Shown here: positions 62,993-64,000 of the stretch, in pieces
Layout: the number at the start of each line of letters is the position of its first letter
Position numbering within the stretch: position 1 is the first letter of the stretch
Program-made: the position numbers and the translations under genes
From: Gammaproteobacteria bacterium
GTDB lineage: Bacteria; Pseudomonadota; Gammaproteobacteria; Pseudomonadales; Halieaceae
Assembly: GCA_030427485.1 (NCBI GenBank)
Contig: JAUICG010000009.1
Coordinates: forward strand, 1 to 64,000
Direction: 5' to 3'
Length of the DNA: 64,000 nucleotides
The notes under the pieces: model-generated
Told to the model about the DNA's origin: nothing
The model's input: the letters and a program-made list of their open reading frames with translations, nothing else
Databases searched by the model: none

Positions 62993-63763
62993 ATGAAAAA
63001 CTTGTTCAATGTGGAAGGCAAAGTGGCGGTGGTCACCGGCGGCTCGCGCGGCATCGGGGCGATGATCGCGCGGGGTTTTGTCGAGAACGGCGTCAAAACC
63101 TACATCACTGCGCGCAGGGAAGAGGAGTTGCGCGCCACCGAGCGGGAACTCTCCGCCCGCGGGCAGTGTATCGCGATCCCGGCGGATCTTTCGACCATGG
63201 CCGGTGTGAGCGAGTTTGCCGCCGCGATTCGAGCGGCCGAGGCGCAACTGCATATTCTGGTGAATAATGCAGGCGCCACCTGGGGCGCGGAAATCGACGA
63301 GTTTCCGGAAAGCGGCTGGGACAAGACCATGGATCTCAACGTCAAATCACTGTTTTTTTTGACGCAACAACTCCTGCCTGAATTGCGGGCCGCGGGCACC
63401 GACGAAGATCCGGCGCGCGTGATCAACATTGGCTCTATCAACGGTATCACCCACCCCCACATGAAGAACTATGCCTATTCCGCCAGCAAGGCGGCAGTGC
63501 ACCAGTTGACCCGGCACCTGGGCGCGGACCTCGCGCCCGAGGGTGTTAACGTCAATGGCATCGCGCCGGGGTTTTTTCCGAGCAAAATGACGGCGCACAT
63601 GCTGCCACACGAGGCTGAGATGTCGGCGGGTATTCCCCGTCGCCGTCTGGGCAACGCCGAAGATGCGGCGGGTACGGCCATCTACCTGTGTTCGCGCGCT
63701 TCCGCCTGGGTCACCGGCCAGACCATCGTGCTGGACGGCGGGATGGTGGCCAATGCCGGCTGA
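62993..63763 (+). CDS. Short-chain dehydrogenase, RhlG-like 3-oxoacyl reductase
   Basis: A 256-residue SDR: TGGSRGIG near 15, LVNNAGATWG near 90, Ser in INIGSINGI and YSASK near 162. The combination GSRGIGAMIARGF, NNAGATWGA and NVNGIAPGFFPSKMT resembles RhlG-type NADPH-dependent 3-oxoacyl reductases. The substrate could be 3-oxoacyl-CoA or -ACP. Its stop overlaps the start of the next gene by 11 bases. Confidence 0.88.
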   Translation: MKNLFNVEGKVAVVTGGSRGIGAMIARGFVENGVKTYITARREEELRATERELSARGQCIAIPADLSTMAGVSEFAAAIRAAEAQLHILVNNAGATWGAEIDEFPESGWDKTMDLNVKSLFFLTQQLLPELRAAGTDEDPARVINIGSINGITHPHMKNYAYSASKAAVHQLTRHLGADLAPEGVNVNGIAPGFFPSKMTAHMLPHEAEMSAGIPRRRLGNAEDAAGTAIYLCSRASAWVTGQTIVLDGGMVANAG

Positions 63764-64000
63764 AGACGCCGCGGCGGTGCCTGCAGTGGCCGCGCTTTTC
63801 GTGGTGCATGACGCCAACCTGCAGCCCGCCGATATCGAGGCATTGGCAGCCCTCGCCAGTGTGACATTCCTGCCCTGGGCGCAGCGCGATACACCGCCGC
63901 GCAAGGCGCGAGTGCTGTTTTGTCTCGGTGACGAGATGATCCGCGAACTGGCGCTTACCGCGCTTGAATTGCAGTGGGAAGTCGGCGTGCTGCCGCATGC
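63753..64000 (+). CDS. Unrecognised protein, N-terminal part only
   Basis: The first 82 codons of a gene cut by the window edge, starting MPAEDAAAVPAVAALF. The ATG lies 11 bases before the stop end of the RhlG-like gene, so translation is coupled. The visible part alternates hydrophobic strands and helices (AALFVVHD, ARVLFCLGD, LQWEVGVLPH), an alpha/beta Rossmann-type look. I do not recognise the family from this much. Confidence 0.6.
   Translation, partial: MPAEDAAAVPAVAALFVVHDANLQPADIEALAALASVTFLPWAQRDTPPRKARVLFCLGDEMIRELALTALELQWEVGVLPH

Overview
The window is high-GC, densely coded chromosomal DNA with short intergenic gaps. It carries P-II/AmtB ammonium control, gspAB, a PEP-CTERM exported protein, a DUF748/AsmA-like protein, an HAE1-type RND pump and many acyl-CoA enzymes. 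This mix suggests a marine or brackish heterotrophic gammaproteobacterium, most plausibly of the Haliea/Halioglobus (Halieaceae) kind. That placement is an inference from gene content. No rRNA, tRNA, CRISPR array, phage or intact insertion sequence was seen.

Layout. 1-1154: 3' part of an RHS/YD-repeat gene that starts abruptly against a MoaD-like gene. 1156-3837: MoaD-like carrier, Asp-box (BNR) protein and, divergently, a MoeB-rhodanese protein. 3853-9081: DUF2059 protein, cation:proton antiporter, gspA-gspB. 9314-18459: alkaline phosphatase, glnK-amtB, alpha/beta hydrolase, ppx, DUF3604 protein, glycine-zipper protein. 18472-24143: fumC, acnA and a thiolase-like protein lacking the usual nucleophilic Cys. 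24584-33160: AI-2E-family permease, then an eight-gene minus-strand operon joining both halves of D-glutamate cyclase, 5-oxoprolinase PxpABC, D-amino-acid transaminase, alanine racemase and an acyl-CoA synthetase. 33409-44968: tesB, acyl-CoA synthetase, Fe-type alcohol dehydrogenase, RND pump, patatin, a PEP-CTERM protein behind a near-perfect sigma-54 promoter, and a family-6 uracil/hypoxanthine-DNA glycosylase. 44949-49402: an acyl-CoA operon (APH-type kinase, enoyl-CoA hydratase, thiolase, ACAD11-like dehydrogenase). 49664-56116: NlpC/P60 lipoprotein, SprT protease, DUF748 protein, AraC regulator, divergent GGDEF protein. 56251-64000: a second acyl-CoA cluster with an alpha-methylacyl-CoA racemase-like protein, an orphan carboxyltransferase, an AraC regulator and an RhlG-like reductase.

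Three things stand out. First, the D-amino-acid operon contains, as separate genes, the two domains fused in the vertebrate mitochondrial D-glutamate cyclase, and supplies neighbouring steps from alanine to glutamate. Second, a family of small fold-back elements sits between genes at 9119, 13735, 15446, 24275 and 53765. Each has a related core, and the four intact copies carry long, nearly or fully perfect inverted arms that differ from locus to locus; two copies differ by a compensatory base-pair change in a core hairpin. Third, an APH-type kinase and an ACAD11-like dehydrogenase share an operon, the signature of 4-hydroxyacyl-CoA breakdown.
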